In this document: positions 35,526 to 45,677 of the stretch, piece by piece
How positions within the stretch are numbered: the first letter of the stretch is position 1
How the letters are laid out: every line of letters starts with the position of its first letter
Assembly (NCBI RefSeq): GCF_022410515.1
Contig: NZ_JACSDI010000002.1
Location: 248,001-312,000, forward strand
DNA from: Shewanella cutis
GTDB lineage: Bacteria; Pseudomonadota; Gammaproteobacteria; Enterobacterales; Shewanellaceae
Direction: 5' to 3'
DNA length: 64,000 bases
Made by a program: the position numbers and the translations under genes
Notes under the pieces: generated by a model
What the model was told of the DNA's origin: nothing
Seen by the model: the letters and a program-made list of their open reading frames with translations, nothing else
The model's database searches: none

Positions 35526-38148
35526 ATCGCCAAAAGTTGTGAAGAAAAAACTCTTTTCGCCGATTTGGCTGCTCCCTATTGTTGCGCTCGCACTCGGCGC
35601 TTGGCTGGGTATTAAAAGCATCAAAGAATCGGGCGTTGAAATTCAGATCCACTTTCCCAGTGCAACGGGAATCGATGTGGGTAAAACCTTAGTCAAATAT
35701 CAAGGTTTAACCGTCGGTAAGGTGAAAGACATTGGCATTGACGATGATCTTAAAGGCGTTAACGTGAAAGTGATGATGGACTATCGCGCCAAACCTTTCT
35801 TAAATAAAGAGACTCTCTTCTGGTTAGTCACCCCAAAGGCGAGTATTACAGGCGTTGAAGGTTTAGATGCGCTGTTTTCCGGCAACTATATTGCCATTCA
35901 ACCGGGTAAAGGTAATGCCGCAACGTTTTTTGAGGCTGAGCGTCAACCACCACCGATGCAAATCGGCTCCGAAGGGGTGATGATTGAACTCACCGCCGAT
36001 AAGCTGGGTTCATTGGACGTTGGCTCGCCCGTTTTCTTTCGCCAGATCCCTGTAGGCAGTGTCGTCAGCTACCGCTTAGATGGTAACGCCAGAGTCATTA
36101 TCAGTGCATTTATTCAAGAACAATACGCACGTTTAGTGAAGAAAAATTCCCATTTTTGGAATGTCTCAGGTGTAAAAGTCGACGCCAGTTTAGCGGGCAT
36201 TAAGGTCAACACTGAGAGCCTTGCTTCTATCCTTGCGGGTGGCGTGAGTTTCAGTTCCGATGACCAAGCAGCACCTGCACAAAATGGCGACAGTTTTGCC
36301 CTCTATGATTCCGAAACCAGTGCTTTAGGCGGAGTTGAGGTGAGCTTAACCATGAACGATGGCAATGGGATTGATAAAGGCACCCGCATTGTATACCGGG
36401 GTATCAGCGTTGGCTCGATTCAGAGTAAAAACCTCACCACCACGGGTGTCACAGCAATTGCCAAGTTTGAGCCTGAGTACGCCAATTTATTAACCAGCGA
36501 CGGACGTTTTTGGTTAGAAGGTGCGGATATTTCACTGTCTGGTATCAAAAATCCTGAACGTTTACTGACTGGTAGCGTGATAAACTTTTTACCTGGCACA
36601 AATGCCAATACGGCGCTACCAAGTAGCTTCGCTCTGCAATCCTCTGCACCTGATTTACTGCAAGCCAAAAAACGTCTGTTGACTATCACCTCAGCAGAAA
36701 ATATGGGATTAACCGCTGGGGCAGAAGTGCGCTACAAACAGTTGCCTATAGGCCAAGTTCTTGCGGTGAAGTTAACTAAAGATCTTTCGGCGGTAGAATA
36801 TCACCTTGAGCTACAACCTGAATTTGCCAGCTTGATCCGTAGTGATAGTTATTTTATTCCTGAGTCGGCGCTGAGTGTCGATGCATCCATTGAGGGGGTA
36901 TCTGTCAAAGCTCGCGATCTGGCGACATTAACCAAAGGCGCAGTGAGTCTTATTCCCGGCAGCAGCAACTCGCCTGTTACAGCCGATGCGCGCTTGTCAC
37001 TCTTTAGCTCTGTTGAGGAAGCGAAACAGTTTTTCGAGCGCCAGCAACGTCTGTACTTTACCCTCACCAGCGTAGATGGCGCAGATGTCAGCCAAGGCTC
37101 ACCGATTTACTATAAAAAAATGCAAATCGGTCGCGTTGAGTCGGTGAATTGGCAAAGTAAAACGGAAGACTTTGCGATTAAGATCGCCATAGATAAGCAG
37201 TTCCAGCCCTTAGTGCAAAAACCGAAAGTATTTTGGCGTAATAATGCATTGGATGTCAGCGCCAGCCTCGCTGGTATTGACGTCGCCGTTGCACCGCTTC
37301 AGGGCGCACTAAAAGGCAGTATCAGCCTAGGCTTATTGGAAAGTCCCCAAGCAGATGCGACTGCTTCGCTCAAACTTTATGAAAATAAACAGTTAGCCTT
37401 AGCCCAAGCGCAAGCTATTAGGCTCACCCTACCCGCCTCGGCTAAATTGGCTGCAAAAGCCGCCATTCGTTATCAAGGGCACCAAGTGGGTGAAGTAACT
37501 CAGGTTAAGCTTAATGCTGACCTCAATACGCTCTCGGCCACCGCCTATCTTTATGGCGAATATGCGGATCATTTCAGCCGCAGTGACGCCGAGTATCATA
37601 TGGTTGAAGCACAAATTTCTTTAGCGGGCATTAAAGCCCCAGAAACCTTAATCACAGGGCCTTATATTGGCGTGTTACCAGGTAAGAGCAAACAAAAGGT
37701 CACGCAATTCCAAGCTAAACTCGTTGAGAGCAGCTATGCCAATGTGGCCGAAGATGCACTCAAGTTTACCCTAGAGGATAGCAACCTAGGCTCGATGAAA
37801 GTCGGCACGCCTATTTTCTTCCGTGGTATTAAAGTTGGCCAAATCGATGGCTACAGCCTGTCGTCTCAAGGTAACAGTGTATTAATGCAAGCACACATTG
37901 AGCCGCAGTACAGTCACTTAGTGAATCAGAGCAGTCAGTTCTGGGATGCTTCTGGTATCAAAGTGGATGTAGGGATTTTCTCAGGCGCGCAGATAGAAGC
38001 GGGTTCACTTGAAACCCTACTGGCGGGCGGCATTTATGTCGCTACCAAGGAAACGACACAAGCAAACAATCGCTTAAGCCAAGGTGCTGTGATTACACTG
38101 CAGCATAAAGCCCAGAGTGAATGGCTGGAATGGGCACCCGCGCAATAG
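35512..38148 (+). CDS. letB: Intermembrane lipid-transport MCE protein LetB (seven MCE domains)
   Basis: LetB (YebT/MAM7) is an inner-membrane-anchored, hexameric tunnel that spans the periplasm and carries phospholipids. The 878 residues have one N-terminal TM (WLLPIVALALGAWLGI) and seven MCE repeats, marked by VGKTLVKYQGLTVGKV near 55, then VGSPVFFRQIPVGSV, KGTRIVYRGISVGSI, AGAEVRYKQLPIGQV, QGSPIYYKKMQIGRV, AKAAIRYQGHQVGEV and VGTPIFFRGIKVGQI. The length is within one residue of E. coli LetB (877). It follows the two letA genes in an overlapping operon; a terminator lies downstream. Confidence 0.95.
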   Translation: MTQIESPKVVKKKLFSPIWLLPIVALALGAWLGIKSIKESGVEIQIHFPSATGIDVGKTLVKYQGLTVGKVKDIGIDDDLKGVNVKVMMDYRAKPFLNKETLFWLVTPKASITGVEGLDALFSGNYIAIQPGKGNAATFFEAERQPPPMQIGSEGVMIELTADKLGSLDVGSPVFFRQIPVGSVVSYRLDGNARVIISAFIQEQYARLVKKNSHFWNVSGVKVDASLAGIKVNTESLASILAGGVSFSSDDQAAPAQNGDSFALYDSETSALGGVEVSLTMNDGNGIDKGTRIVYRGISVGSIQSKNLTTTGVTAIAKFEPEYANLLTSDGRFWLEGADISLSGIKNPERLLTGSVINFLPGTNANTALPSSFALQSSAPDLLQAKKRLLTITSAENMGLTAGAEVRYKQLPIGQVLAVKLTKDLSAVEYHLELQPEFASLIRSDSYFIPESALSVDASIEGVSVKARDLATLTKGAVSLIPGSSNSPVTADARLSLFSSVEEAKQFFERQQRLYFTLTSVDGADVSQGSPIYYKKMQIGRVESVNWQSKTEDFAIKIAIDKQFQPLVQKPKVFWRNNALDVSASLAGIDVAVAPLQGALKGSISLGLLESPQADATASLKLYENKQLALAQAQAIRLTLPASAKLAAKAAIRYQGHQVGEVTQVKLNADLNTLSATAYLYGEYADHFSRSDAEYHMVEAQISLAGIKAPETLITGPYIGVLPGKSKQKVTQFQAKLVESSYANVAEDALKFTLEDSNLGSMKVGTPIFFRGIKVGQIDGYSLSSQGNSVLMQAHIEPQYSHLVNQSSQFWDASGIKVDVGIFSGAQIEAGSLETLLAGGIYVATKETTQANNRLSQGAVITLQHKAQSEWLEWAPAQ

Positions 38149-38233
38149 CTCCTGTGTAATAAATAATTGTGCTATCGATTTAAGCTAACACGCTAAAGTA
38201 TCTAAAGTCTCTAAACGCGATAGTTAACTCTTT

Positions 38234-38277
38234 AAAATCAGGCGCACTAGGTAAATCCTAATGCGCCTGATTTTTTA
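38234..38277. terminator. Bidirectional terminator between letB and the SpmAB-like gene
   Basis: AAAATCAGGCGCA pairs with TGCGCCTGATTTT, with an inner CTAGG/CCTA pairing, and Ts follow on the plus strand; the A run serves the minus strand. Convergent genes flank it. Confidence 0.9.
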
Positions 38278-38299
38278 TCATCTTACAGTCTTATACTAC

Positions 38300-39526
38300 T
38301 TATCCATAAAACCAGTAACAAACCACAATGGCGGCACTGATCCCTGCAAAATCGGCCGTTAAACCACAGGCGAGTGCATGGCGCCCGTGACGAATACCCA
38401 CTGAACCAAAGTAAACCGCAAGCACATAGAAAGTCGTTTCAGTGCTGCCTTGGAAAATCGCCGCCAATCGACCAGCAAAGGAGTCCACTCCGTGGTGTGA
38501 CATGGTTTCGAGCATCATCGCCCGCGCGCCTGAGCCACTAAAGGGTTTCATTAGCGCCGTTGGCATGGCATCGACAAAGCGAGTATCAAACCCGAACAGG
38601 CTCACTCCGCCAGCGATGAGTTGCAGTAGGTAATCCAATGCCCCCGAAGCCCTCAGTAAACCAATGGCCAGTAACATAGCCAGCAAGTACGGAATGAGTT
38701 GAATAGATTGATTAAACCCCGCCTTCGCCCCTTCAATAAACTCATCATAAATAGCCACTTTTCGCACGCCAGCCACCAGCACAAAACTAAATACCAGTAG
38801 CAATAATATCCCGTTACCCATCGCGGTCGAGACAGTACCAATCGCTTCGGCGGTTAACGTCATCAGATAAAAGCCGCTGGCGACTAATGCCGAGAGGATC
38901 ACCGCGCCATATCCTAGTACCACAGCATTAAGCAGTGATAGTCGCTGAACAAATGCAACGGTCAGCAATCCCGCTAATGTTGATGCAGAGGTAGCTAGGA
39001 GTATCGGCAAAAAAATATCCGCAGGTGCAGCAGCCCCCTGCTGGGCACGGTACAAAAACACCGTGACAGGCACTAAAGTCACCGAGGAGGTATTGAGCAC
39101 TAAGAATAGAATTTGTGCGTTGGTAGCAACGGTTTTCACCGGATTAAGACTCTGCAAATCCTGCATAGCCTTTAAACCTAAGGGGGTTGCGGCATTATCC
39201 AGCCCAAACACATTAGCTGTTAAGTTCATGGTCATACTGCCAAAAGCAGGATGCCCCTTAGGCACTTCGGGCATTAAGCGGCGTAGCAATGGCTCAAATA
39301 TAAATGCAATGGCTCCAACCACCCCCGCTTTTTCACCAATGCGCATCAAGCCCATCCACAGGGATAAAACCCCGACTAAGCCTAAGGCAATTTCGGCTGA
39401 CAGTTTTGCGCTGGCAAATAGCGCCTCAACAGCATTAGCGAGCACGTCAATATGCCCATTCGCGAGTTGTACCCCTATCGCCAACAGCGATGTGAGGAAA
39501 AACACTAACCACACCCGATTCAACAC
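38300..39526 (-). CDS. Nucleoside-recognition (Gate) domain membrane protein, SpmA-SpmB fusion type
   Basis: A 408-residue inner-membrane protein with about ten hydrophobic segments. Two Gate domains are visible: the first (about 40-190, GLVGVLSLWMGLMRIGEKAG and LGLDNAATPLG-type motif FGLDNAATPLGLKAM) resembles SpmA, and the second (about 245-405, MKPFSGSGARAMM and GSTETTFYVLAVYFG) resembles SpmB. The function outside spore formers is unknown; related Gate proteins move nucleosides or other small molecules. It sits between letB and rsmF, interrupting the E. coli letB-rsmF adjacency. Confidence 0.87.
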   Translation of the reverse strand: MLNRVWLVFFLTSLLAIGVQLANGHIDVLANAVEALFASAKLSAEIALGLVGVLSLWMGLMRIGEKAGVVGAIAFIFEPLLRRLMPEVPKGHPAFGSMTMNLTANVFGLDNAATPLGLKAMQDLQSLNPVKTVATNAQILFLVLNTSSVTLVPVTVFLYRAQQGAAAPADIFLPILLATSASTLAGLLTVAFVQRLSLLNAVVLGYGAVILSALVASGFYLMTLTAEAIGTVSTAMGNGILLLLVFSFVLVAGVRKVAIYDEFIEGAKAGFNQSIQLIPYLLAMLLAIGLLRASGALDYLLQLIAGGVSLFGFDTRFVDAMPTALMKPFSGSGARAMMLETMSHHGVDSFAGRLAAIFQGSTETTFYVLAVYFGSVGIRHGRHALACGLTADFAGISAAIVVCYWFYG

Positions 39527-39707
39527 TCTGCCCCTACCTTATTTTTTATTATTTTGTCTTCGTTTTGCACATTTCTGACTTAATGCAAAGCGGTCACGCC
39601 AGCCGCTAAATCCCCCAACAGCGCGGCATAAAACGCAGGATAAAATCCCTGCCCCAGTAAGGGATTATGATATACTTGCAACAGTTGATACACAGCCTAA
39701 TCCCGTT

Positions 39708-41132
39708 ATGGTTCAATTAAATCAAAATTTTATCAATACAATTTCCCAAGAATTACCTGCTCATCTCTCAATGGACGACTTTATTGCCGCCTGTGCGAGA
39801 CCACTTAGGCGTTCTATTCGCGTCAATACCTTAAAGATCACCAGCGAGGATTTTAAGCGCTTAATGCAGCCTAAAGGATGGACCTTTGAACCCATTCCTT
39901 GGTGTAAGGACGGTTTTTGGATAAGTTACGATGAAGAAGAACAGCTAGGTAACGCCCTCGAACATATTCAGGGCTTATTCTATATCCAAGAAGCCAGCTC
40001 CATGCTACCACCGACCGCGCTATTTACTCCCAATGCAGATTGGCAATGTGTGTTGGACTTAGCTGCAGCACCCGGTTCTAAAACCACGCAAATTGCCGCC
40101 TTAATGAACAATCAGGGCTTATTGGTTGCCAATGAATATTCCGCAAGTCGCGTTAAAGTGTTACATGCCAATGTGCTGCGCATGGGAGCGAGCCACTGCG
40201 CCCTAACCCACTTCGATGGCAGGGTATTTGGTGAATATCTGTATGAAAATTTTGACGCGGTATTAATTGATGCGCCCTGTGGCGGTGAAGGCACAGTCCG
40301 TAAAGATGCTGACGCCTTAAAATCTTGGTCGCTGGATGAGGTTATCGCCATTAGCGAAACCCAAAAAGCACTTATCGAATCAGCATTTTTGGCCTTAAAA
40401 CCCGGTGGCAGCCTAGTTTACTCGACTTGCACACTCAATCGGCACGAAAACCAAGGCGTATGTGAATATTTGCAGCAGACTTATGGCGATGCAGTGCAAT
40501 TTGAATCCTTAAGCCAACTGTTTGATGGTGCAGACAAAGCCACCACACCTGAAGGCTTTTTACACGTTTGGCCGCAGATTTACGACAGCGAAGGCTTTTT
40601 TGTCGCGAAGCTAACTAAAACCCGCTCGGTGCCTCGTATTCAGCCTGAACCTAAGCTACAAAAAAACTTCCCTTTTACCGAGGCGAGTCCTAAACAAGCA
40701 AAAGCCATTCAAGCGTATTTTGCCGATGATCTGGGTATCGAACTGCCCGATGAGCTTATCATGGTTCGCGACGACGAGTTTTGGCTCTTCCCGCGTGAAT
40801 TTACTGACTTTATTGGCAAAATGCGCTTTCAGAGGATAGGGCTTAAACTTGCTGATCACAGTAAACATGGCTTCAAGGTCCGCCATGAGGCCGTAATTGC
40901 ATTGGCAGATACCCAAGCCAACATTATCGAGATTAATGATGAACAGGCCAAAGAATACTTGATGGGACGAGATATTGCCCTCGATACCACCACAAAAGCC
41001 CAAGGCGAAATCATTGTCTGTTATGGTGGCGCTCCCTTAGGTATGGCCAAACATTTAGGCAACAAATTAAAAAACAACCTGCCCAGAGACTTAGTGAAAG
41101 ATAAGGTCTTATTGTTACCACCGCAGGCATAA
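39708..41132 (+). CDS. rsmF: 16S rRNA m5C1407 methyltransferase RsmF
   Basis: RsmF (YebU) methylates C1407 of 16S rRNA with S-adenosylmethionine. The 474 residues show the RsmB/Nop2 family core: VLDLAAAPGSKTTQIA near 110 (SAM-binding), DAPCGGEG near 190 with one cysteine, and YSTCTLNRHENQ near 240 with the catalytic cysteine. The C-terminal part (about 300-474) is the RsmF-type PUA-like extension. It belongs to the E. coli letAB-rsmF neighbourhood. Confidence 0.95.
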   Translation: MVQLNQNFINTISQELPAHLSMDDFIAACARPLRRSIRVNTLKITSEDFKRLMQPKGWTFEPIPWCKDGFWISYDEEEQLGNALEHIQGLFYIQEASSMLPPTALFTPNADWQCVLDLAAAPGSKTTQIAALMNNQGLLVANEYSASRVKVLHANVLRMGASHCALTHFDGRVFGEYLYENFDAVLIDAPCGGEGTVRKDADALKSWSLDEVIAISETQKALIESAFLALKPGGSLVYSTCTLNRHENQGVCEYLQQTYGDAVQFESLSQLFDGADKATTPEGFLHVWPQIYDSEGFFVAKLTKTRSVPRIQPEPKLQKNFPFTEASPKQAKAIQAYFADDLGIELPDELIMVRDDEFWLFPREFTDFIGKMRFQRIGLKLADHSKHGFKVRHEAVIALADTQANIIEINDEQAKEYLMGRDIALDTTTKAQGEIIVCYGGAPLGMAKHLGNKLKNNLPRDLVKDKVLLLPPQA

Positions 41133-41289
41133 TAGTTATAGTTCAGCGATTTTTTAGCTTTAAATAGCCTAAAAAAGGGAAAGGAGAAAGTGTCACTCGC
41201 ACTAAACTCAACTACACTGATTCTATTGTAAAGCGCGCCATATGGCGCTTTCAGCTGTAGCGCACGGCTCTTTAACGAGCCATTCCCCT

Positions 41290-41327
41290 AGGCCCAAACA
41301 GCTAGACTCGTTTTGGGCCTTTTTTTA
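41290..41327 (+). terminator. Intrinsic terminator after rsmF
   Basis: AGGCCCAAA and TTTGGGCCT form a 9-bp stem around a 13-base loop, followed by seven Ts. Two further hairpins lie upstream (around 41234-41255 and 41264-41283). Confidence 0.88.
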
Positions 41328-41362
41328 TGGGCTTTTTATAGATTTAGCGGGTGGATAAGGTA

Positions 41363-42151
41363 TCAACGTCCGATAAGACGCGCCGCATCCTTAAACAAGT
41401 TAAAGAAGTTTTCACTCGTATACTGTGCAAGCTCTTCGTAACGCTCTCCCCTAAGCTCTGCCACAAACTCCGCCACATCACGCACATAGGCGGGTTGATT
41501 TTCCTGCCCGCGATGTGGAATAGGCGCAAGATAAGGCGAATCGGTTTCCACCAGTAAGCGCTCTTTCGGCACTTTGCGGATCACGGTTCTTAACTCACCA
41601 GCATTCTTAAAGGTCACAATGCCTGAAACGGAAATATAAAAACCTAAGTCAATCGCCGCCTTGGCCATTTCCCAGTTTTCAGTAAAGCAGTGTAATACGC
41701 CACCAACCTTATCTGCCTGACCCGCTTTTAGCATATTGATGGTATCTTCACGGGCGTCACGGGTATGTACAATAAGCGGCTTATTAACTTCAAGGGCTAA
41801 AGCAATTTGCTGCTCAAAACACTGTTGTTGCAGGGCTTTGGTTTCATCGGCATAAAAATAATCTAGGCCTGTTTCACCAATCGCGATCACTTTAGGCTCC
41901 AGCGCAAAGCGGCGAATTTGCTCAACATCGAGGCCGTCTTTCACATCCAGCGGATGCACGCCCGAAGACAAAAACACCTGCCCGAAAGCAGCAACCTTGT
42001 CGCGCATCGATTCAAACCCTTGCTGGCGCACATTCACACAGAGCATATAGTCGACACCGCGCGCCTTAGCGTTAGCGAGGATAAGTTCTAAGGTTTGTTG
42101 ATCAGGCGCCGCTTTAAGGCGATCGAGATGGCAATGTGAATCGATAAGCAC
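41363..42151 (-). CDS. TatD-family metal-dependent hydrolase
   Basis: A 262-residue TIM-barrel hydrolase of the YcfH/TatD DNase family. Metal-ligand motifs are visible: DSHCHLD at the N-terminus, IGETGLDYF near 90, VHTRDA near 126, CFTEN near 151 and ETDSPYLAP near 202. I choose the GTG at 42151, with GGAA six bases upstream, so the protein starts MLIDSHCHLD as relatives do. A longer frame from an ATG at 42214 has an unlikely N-terminus. In many gammaproteobacteria it ends the pabC-mltG-tmk-holB-pilZ operon; here a MITE-like element lies between. Confidence 0.92.
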   Translation of the reverse strand: MLIDSHCHLDRLKAAPDQQTLELILANAKARGVDYMLCVNVRQQGFESMRDKVAAFGQVFLSSGVHPLDVKDGLDVEQIRRFALEPKVIAIGETGLDYFYADETKALQQQCFEQQIALALEVNKPLIVHTRDAREDTINMLKAGQADKVGGVLHCFTENWEMAKAAIDLGFYISVSGIVTFKNAGELRTVIRKVPKERLLVETDSPYLAPIPHRGQENQPAYVRDVAEFVAELRGERYEELAQYTSENFFNLFKDAARLIGR

Positions 42152-42347
42152 AGCAATTTCCAAGCAGTGAAACAAAAGGTGTACAAGGATACTCAGCGAT
42201 GGGATCGAGGTCAAATATCGCTAAGGTTTCACTTGGTACAAAATAACCTAAGATCTAGATAAAACACATCAAACTGCATTGTGAAATGCTTACAGGAATA
42301 TTTGACTTGAAAAGGCGCGCTATTAACGCGTAAATTCGCCTTGTTAT

Positions 42348-42628
42348 TAGGGCGTGTGACGTTTCAGGGTTATTTTTGCCGCAATTTGGCTCACCGTTTA
42401 TGCAAGGCAAACCGTGCTGTGTAGTTATTCTACATAAACGGACGATAACGCAGCAGAAACGTCAGCCAAATGCTGCCCGAAGGGTTCGTCTGGCAAGCCA
42501 TTGCGCTTACTTTCTGTCATAAGAGCCGCTCGTCATGTGAGTCGAATAACGACACATCATTCCTCGTTTCGCTAGCACAAGCTTGCCAGAACGAACAAAA
42601 TTTAATATCTAAACGTCAACACGCCCTA
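42348..42628. mobile_element. MITE-like element with 17/18-bp terminal inverted repeats
   Basis: The left end (42348-42364, TAGGGCGTGTGACGTTT) and right end (42611-42628, complement TAGGGCGTGTTGACGTTT) match apart from one missing T. Internal inverted pairs are CCGTTTATG/CATAAACGG (42394-42402 with 42433-42441) and GTTCGTCTGGCAAGC/GCTTGCCAGAACGAAC (42484-42498 with 42581-42596). No transposase is encoded. The terminal TA on both sides fits a TA target as used by IS630/Tc1-type elements. It lies between the tatD start and pilZ stop. Confidence 0.75.
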
Positions 42629-42757
42629 GCACAAAGCGCAAGTTTGAAATTAAGTAATTGAAATTTTTGTGGTGTTGATTGCATTTATCCATCTCTTAAC
42701 CCAAGTTGAGGTTAAATCGCTAAGTGTAGCCTGAGATAGCAGTGCTATGCGTTACAG

Positions 42758-43084
42758 TTACATAGTACAGGTTAAATCGCCTGAGGAAAGTTCACGGGAT
42801 AACAGCTTTTCAATATGATGTTTGTGGCTGTCTGGCTCTGAAACTATCTTGATACCAATCCCTACAGGGCGACCACCTGACGCGCCCAAAGGGTTAATCC
42901 ACACCACGACGCCTCGAAACTCGTTTGATGTTGTCGCTCCAGGTAACCGGTAAGCAATGGTTAAGGTCTCACCGAGATAATGTGTCTCACCCGTGGCAAC
43001 AAACAGCCCTGCCGGCTTAATGAACGGCATATAGGCTCGATAAAGCTGATGTAAGGTATCAAAATTAACGACAAGATCGACCAT
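42758..43084 (-). CDS. PilZ-domain protein (type IV pilus type)
   Basis: A 108-residue single PilZ-domain protein. YMPFIKPAGLFVAT, VVVWINPLGASGGRPVGIGI and the C-terminal CTM resemble Pseudomonas PilZ, needed for type IV pilus function. The N-terminal RxxxR motif for cyclic di-GMP is not visible, as in Pseudomonas PilZ, so ligand binding is doubtful. It follows holB by seven bases, which is the usual operon position. Confidence 0.9.
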   Translation of the reverse strand: MVDLVVNFDTLHQLYRAYMPFIKPAGLFVATGETHYLGETLTIAYRLPGATTSNEFRGVVVWINPLGASGGRPVGIGIKIVSEPDSHKHHIEKLLSRELSSGDLTCTM

Positions 43085-43090
43085 GGTACG

Positions 43091-44047
43091 TTACTTATTT
43101 GTTATTTTTCTATATTCTAAAACATAACTTTGACACAAGCCCAAATAATTGACACTTGGCATGGCACTTAAGCTATGACACATTCCCATGACTTTCGCCG
43201 CCAAGTTCCCTATTTGCGCCTGAACATACGCATCTTGGTTGCCATTCTTCAATAAAATTTGTCTCAGAAGTAAGTATAAAACCTTAAGAGCATCAATAAT
43301 TTGCTGTTCACTTATTATTAACAAGCTAGCACACAGATGGCCTGACGACAAACTTTGCGCCCAATCTTTGCGAAAACCTAATAAGGTTTGATAACGACTA
43401 GGGTGCGTGCCATCTGACTGCAAACTCTCTGCCAACTTTAATGGGCCGCCGACCACACTCAAGCACCAAGTCACATCCTCTTGGATCTGGCATTGCTGAA
43501 TTAGCCAATTTTTGATCAAGGTCTTAGACGGAACCACAAAGGGAAGTCTTTGACAACGGCTGCTGATCGTGGCCATTAAACGTGCAGGCGTATCGGAATG
43601 TAACAACAATAAGGTGTCTTTACCCGGCTCTTCGAGTGTCTTAAGTAGCGCATTAGCAGATGCTGAGTTTAAGCGCTCGCTATGGTGGATAATGGCTACA
43701 CGGCGGCCACTTTGCTGGGCGGTCGCACTTAAGCGGCTACAAAGCTCACGAATTTGATCGACTTTGATTTGATGACCATCGGCCTCGATTTGATAAAAAT
43801 CGGGATGATTACCCGCATCAAATAACTGGCAGGACTTACAAAAACCGCATCCTCCCGTATGAGTGGGTTGTGAACACATGGCAGCGCGCGCCATGAACAC
43901 ACTCAAGAGTTCCCCACCATAGGCGGAATCGATACCCACTAACTGCGCATGGGGGACTTTTTGGGTTTGTAGCTGGGTTAAAAACGCCTGTCTTGGCACA
44001 TCGAGCCAAGGCAGGCTTAACACATCAAATCCACTGTGCTCTACCAT
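43091..44047 (-). CDS. holB: DNA polymerase III delta' subunit
   Basis: The delta' subunit is the stator of the clamp loader that places the beta clamp on DNA. The 318-residue AAA+-like protein has a degenerate P-loop ([11 protein letters not shown], no GK[T/S]) as expected for delta', a zinc-binding set [16 protein letters not shown] near residues 58-73, [22 protein letters not shown] (read as the SRC-type region), and the SRC motif in [12 protein letters not shown]. It overlaps tmk by seven bases. Confidence 0.94.
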   Translation of the reverse strand: MVEHSGFDVLSLPWLDVPRQAFLTQLQTQKVPHAQLVGIDSAYGGELLSVFMARAAMCSQPTHTGGCGFCKSCQLFDAGNHPDFYQIEADGHQIKVDQIRELCSRLSATAQQSGRRVAIIHHSERLNSASANALLKTLEEPGKDTLLLLHSDTPARLMATISSRCQRLPFVVPSKTLIKNWLIQQCQIQEDVTWCLSVVGGPLKLAESLQSDGTHPSRYQTLLGFRKDWAQSLSSGHLCASLLIISEQQIIDALKVLYLLLRQILLKNGNQDAYVQAQIGNLAAKVMGMCHSLSAMPSVNYLGLCQSYVLEYRKITNK

Positions 44048-44670
44048 GCCATCGCCTGTAACACGGCCAGAATATCTTTATGCACTTCGGCCATCGTTTG
44101 GCTGGCATCAATCACTACGATACACTCATCTTCACTGGCAAGTTTGAGGTAAGTTGCGCGTGCCCGCTCAAAAAAATCAATGGCTTGTTGCTCAATTCTA
44201 TCAAGTTCACCCCGCTTTGCCGCACGTTGCAGCCCAAGTTTAGGGTCAAGGTCAAGATAGAGTGTTAAATCGGGTTTAAACCCTTTTAGTGTTGCGTTAC
44301 TTACGGCCTCCACTAAAGGCATTAAGCCGCGTCCACCGCCTTGATATGCAAGGGATGATAGATTGTGCCTATCTCCAAGTACCCAGTTTCCTTGGGCTAA
44401 AGCAGGTTTGATCACATTAGCAACCAGTTGCGCTCTGGCGGCATAGATAAGTAAACATTCGGACTCGTCACATAAGGGATCGCTTGGGTCGGCAATTTTC
44501 ACTAAATCACGAATGCGCTCGGCCAGCGGCGTCCCGCCCGGCTCGCGGGTGCATACGGGTGCGAGCCCTGTGTGTTTTTCAATAAAATCACGAATAAGGG
44601 CAATCGCACTCGATTTGCCAGCGCCTTCCAGTCCTTCAACTACGATGAATTTGGCGGATGCTTGGGTCAT
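44041..44670 (-). CDS. tmk: Thymidylate kinase
   Basis: Tmk phosphorylates dTMP to dTDP with ATP. The 209-residue protein has the P-loop [10 protein letters not shown] near residues 13-22, [17 protein letters not shown] (the DR[E/Y] loop equivalent), and [17 protein letters not shown] near 99. It overlaps mltG by four bases (ATGA) and holB by seven, so the operon is translationally coupled. Confidence 0.96.
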   Translation of the reverse strand: MTQASAKFIVVEGLEGAGKSSAIALIRDFIEKHTGLAPVCTREPGGTPLAERIRDLVKIADPSDPLCDESECLLIYAARAQLVANVIKPALAQGNWVLGDRHNLSSLAYQGGGRGLMPLVEAVSNATLKGFKPDLTLYLDLDPKLGLQRAAKRGELDRIEQQAIDFFERARATYLKLASEDECIVVIDASQTMAEVHKDILAVLQAMAW

Positions 44671-45677
44671 TTTTTCTTTCTCTGATAAATATCCACGGCG
44701 CGGTTATGCTCTTCCAAGGTGGTTGAAAACACATGGGTGCCGTCGTTACGCGACACAAAATACAAATAACTGACCTTGGCAGGTTTAGACACCGCCTGCA
44801 ATGAGGCCTTGCTCGGAGCCGCAATCGGCGTGGGTGGTAAACCGAAAATTCGGTAGGTATTAAACGGCGTATCTTCGACTAAATCCTTACGAGTGATATT
44901 GCCTTTAAATCTATCTCCCATACCGTAAATCACCGTGGGATCGGTTTGCAACTTCATCCCAAGATTCAGTCTATTGATAAAGACGCCAGCGATTTGATCG
45001 CGCTCAAAAGCTTGGCCGGTTTCCTTTTCAACAATCGAAGCCAAGATCAGCATCTGATAACGCGATTTTAGTGGTAAACCAGGCACTCGCTCCGCCCACG
45101 CTTTGGCGAGCTCCTGCTCCATCATTTTGTAACTTTGGGTAAGCAATTCCCTGGCATCACTGTCTGCGGTGTAGTGATAAGTATCAGGGAAAAACTTGCC
45201 TTCCGGTAACGCCGAATCATCCCCCTGATCCATCAATACGGCACTGAAAACCTCTGGGGTTAATTGTAAATGGGGCGCGTTTGCGAGTTGTTGTTCCCAC
45301 TCCGCAATGGTTTTGCCTTCAACGAGGGTCACGCTAAAGATTTTCACCTTACCATTGACTAAGTCATTGAGTAGATCGGCAAGCGTCTGCGAAGGGGTCA
45401 TCTCATAAAGACCAGTGCGGATCTTAGCCAGCTCAGGGCGTAATTTGAGCAGCCATTTGAGTTTCCATTTATCTTGGATCACGCCATCGGTTTCTAGCTG
45501 CTGTGCCAACTGGTGCACACTCGTACCACGGGCAATGGTTAATTCTTTGGCTTCGGTTAAGACTAGAGGCGTTTGACTGTAATCAATAATCGTACGGTAA
45601 CCCCAATAACCAACTAAGCAAGCTAAGGTCAGCAAGGCCAATAAGGTAGAGCTTGCGATCAGAATGAGTTTTTTCAT
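44667..45677 (-). CDS. mltG: Endolytic murein transglycosylase MltG
   Basis: MltG (YceG) cuts nascent peptidoglycan strands at the inner membrane and terminates glycan chains. The 336 residues have one N-terminal TM ([23 protein letters not shown]), a LysM-like region, and the catalytic domain with [12 protein letters not shown] near residue 218 (catalytic glutamate), TDPTVIYG, and [24 protein letters not shown] as the conserved NTY..GLPPTPI..PS segment. It overlaps pabC and tmk by four bases each. Confidence 0.95.
   Translation of the reverse strand: MKKLILIASSTLLALLTLACLVGYWGYRTIIDYSQTPLVLTEAKELTIARGTSVHQLAQQLETDGVIQDKWKLKWLLKLRPELAKIRTGLYEMTPSQTLADLLNDLVNGKVKIFSVTLVEGKTIAEWEQQLANAPHLQLTPEVFSAVLMDQGDDSALPEGKFFPDTYHYTADSDARELLTQSYKMMEQELAKAWAERVPGLPLKSRYQMLILASIVEKETGQAFERDQIAGVFINRLNLGMKLQTDPTVIYGMGDRFKGNITRKDLVEDTPFNTYRIFGLPPTPIAAPSKASLQAVSKPAKVSYLYFVSRNDGTHVFSTTLEEHNRAVDIYQRKKK

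Noticed and set aside
41234-41283. Hairpins upstream of the rsmF terminator as a small RNA
   Set aside because: They lie between rsmF and its terminator, without a promoter I could support; a read-through 3' UTR is the simpler view.
42152-42214. ATG start for tatD at 42214
   Set aside because: The added residues do not fit the family, whereas the GTG at 42151 has a Shine-Dalgarno and gives MLIDSHCHLD.
42470-42661. A 63-residue ORF inside the MITE-like element
   Set aside because: It spans the internal and terminal inverted repeats and shows no protein features; it is a by-product of the repeat.
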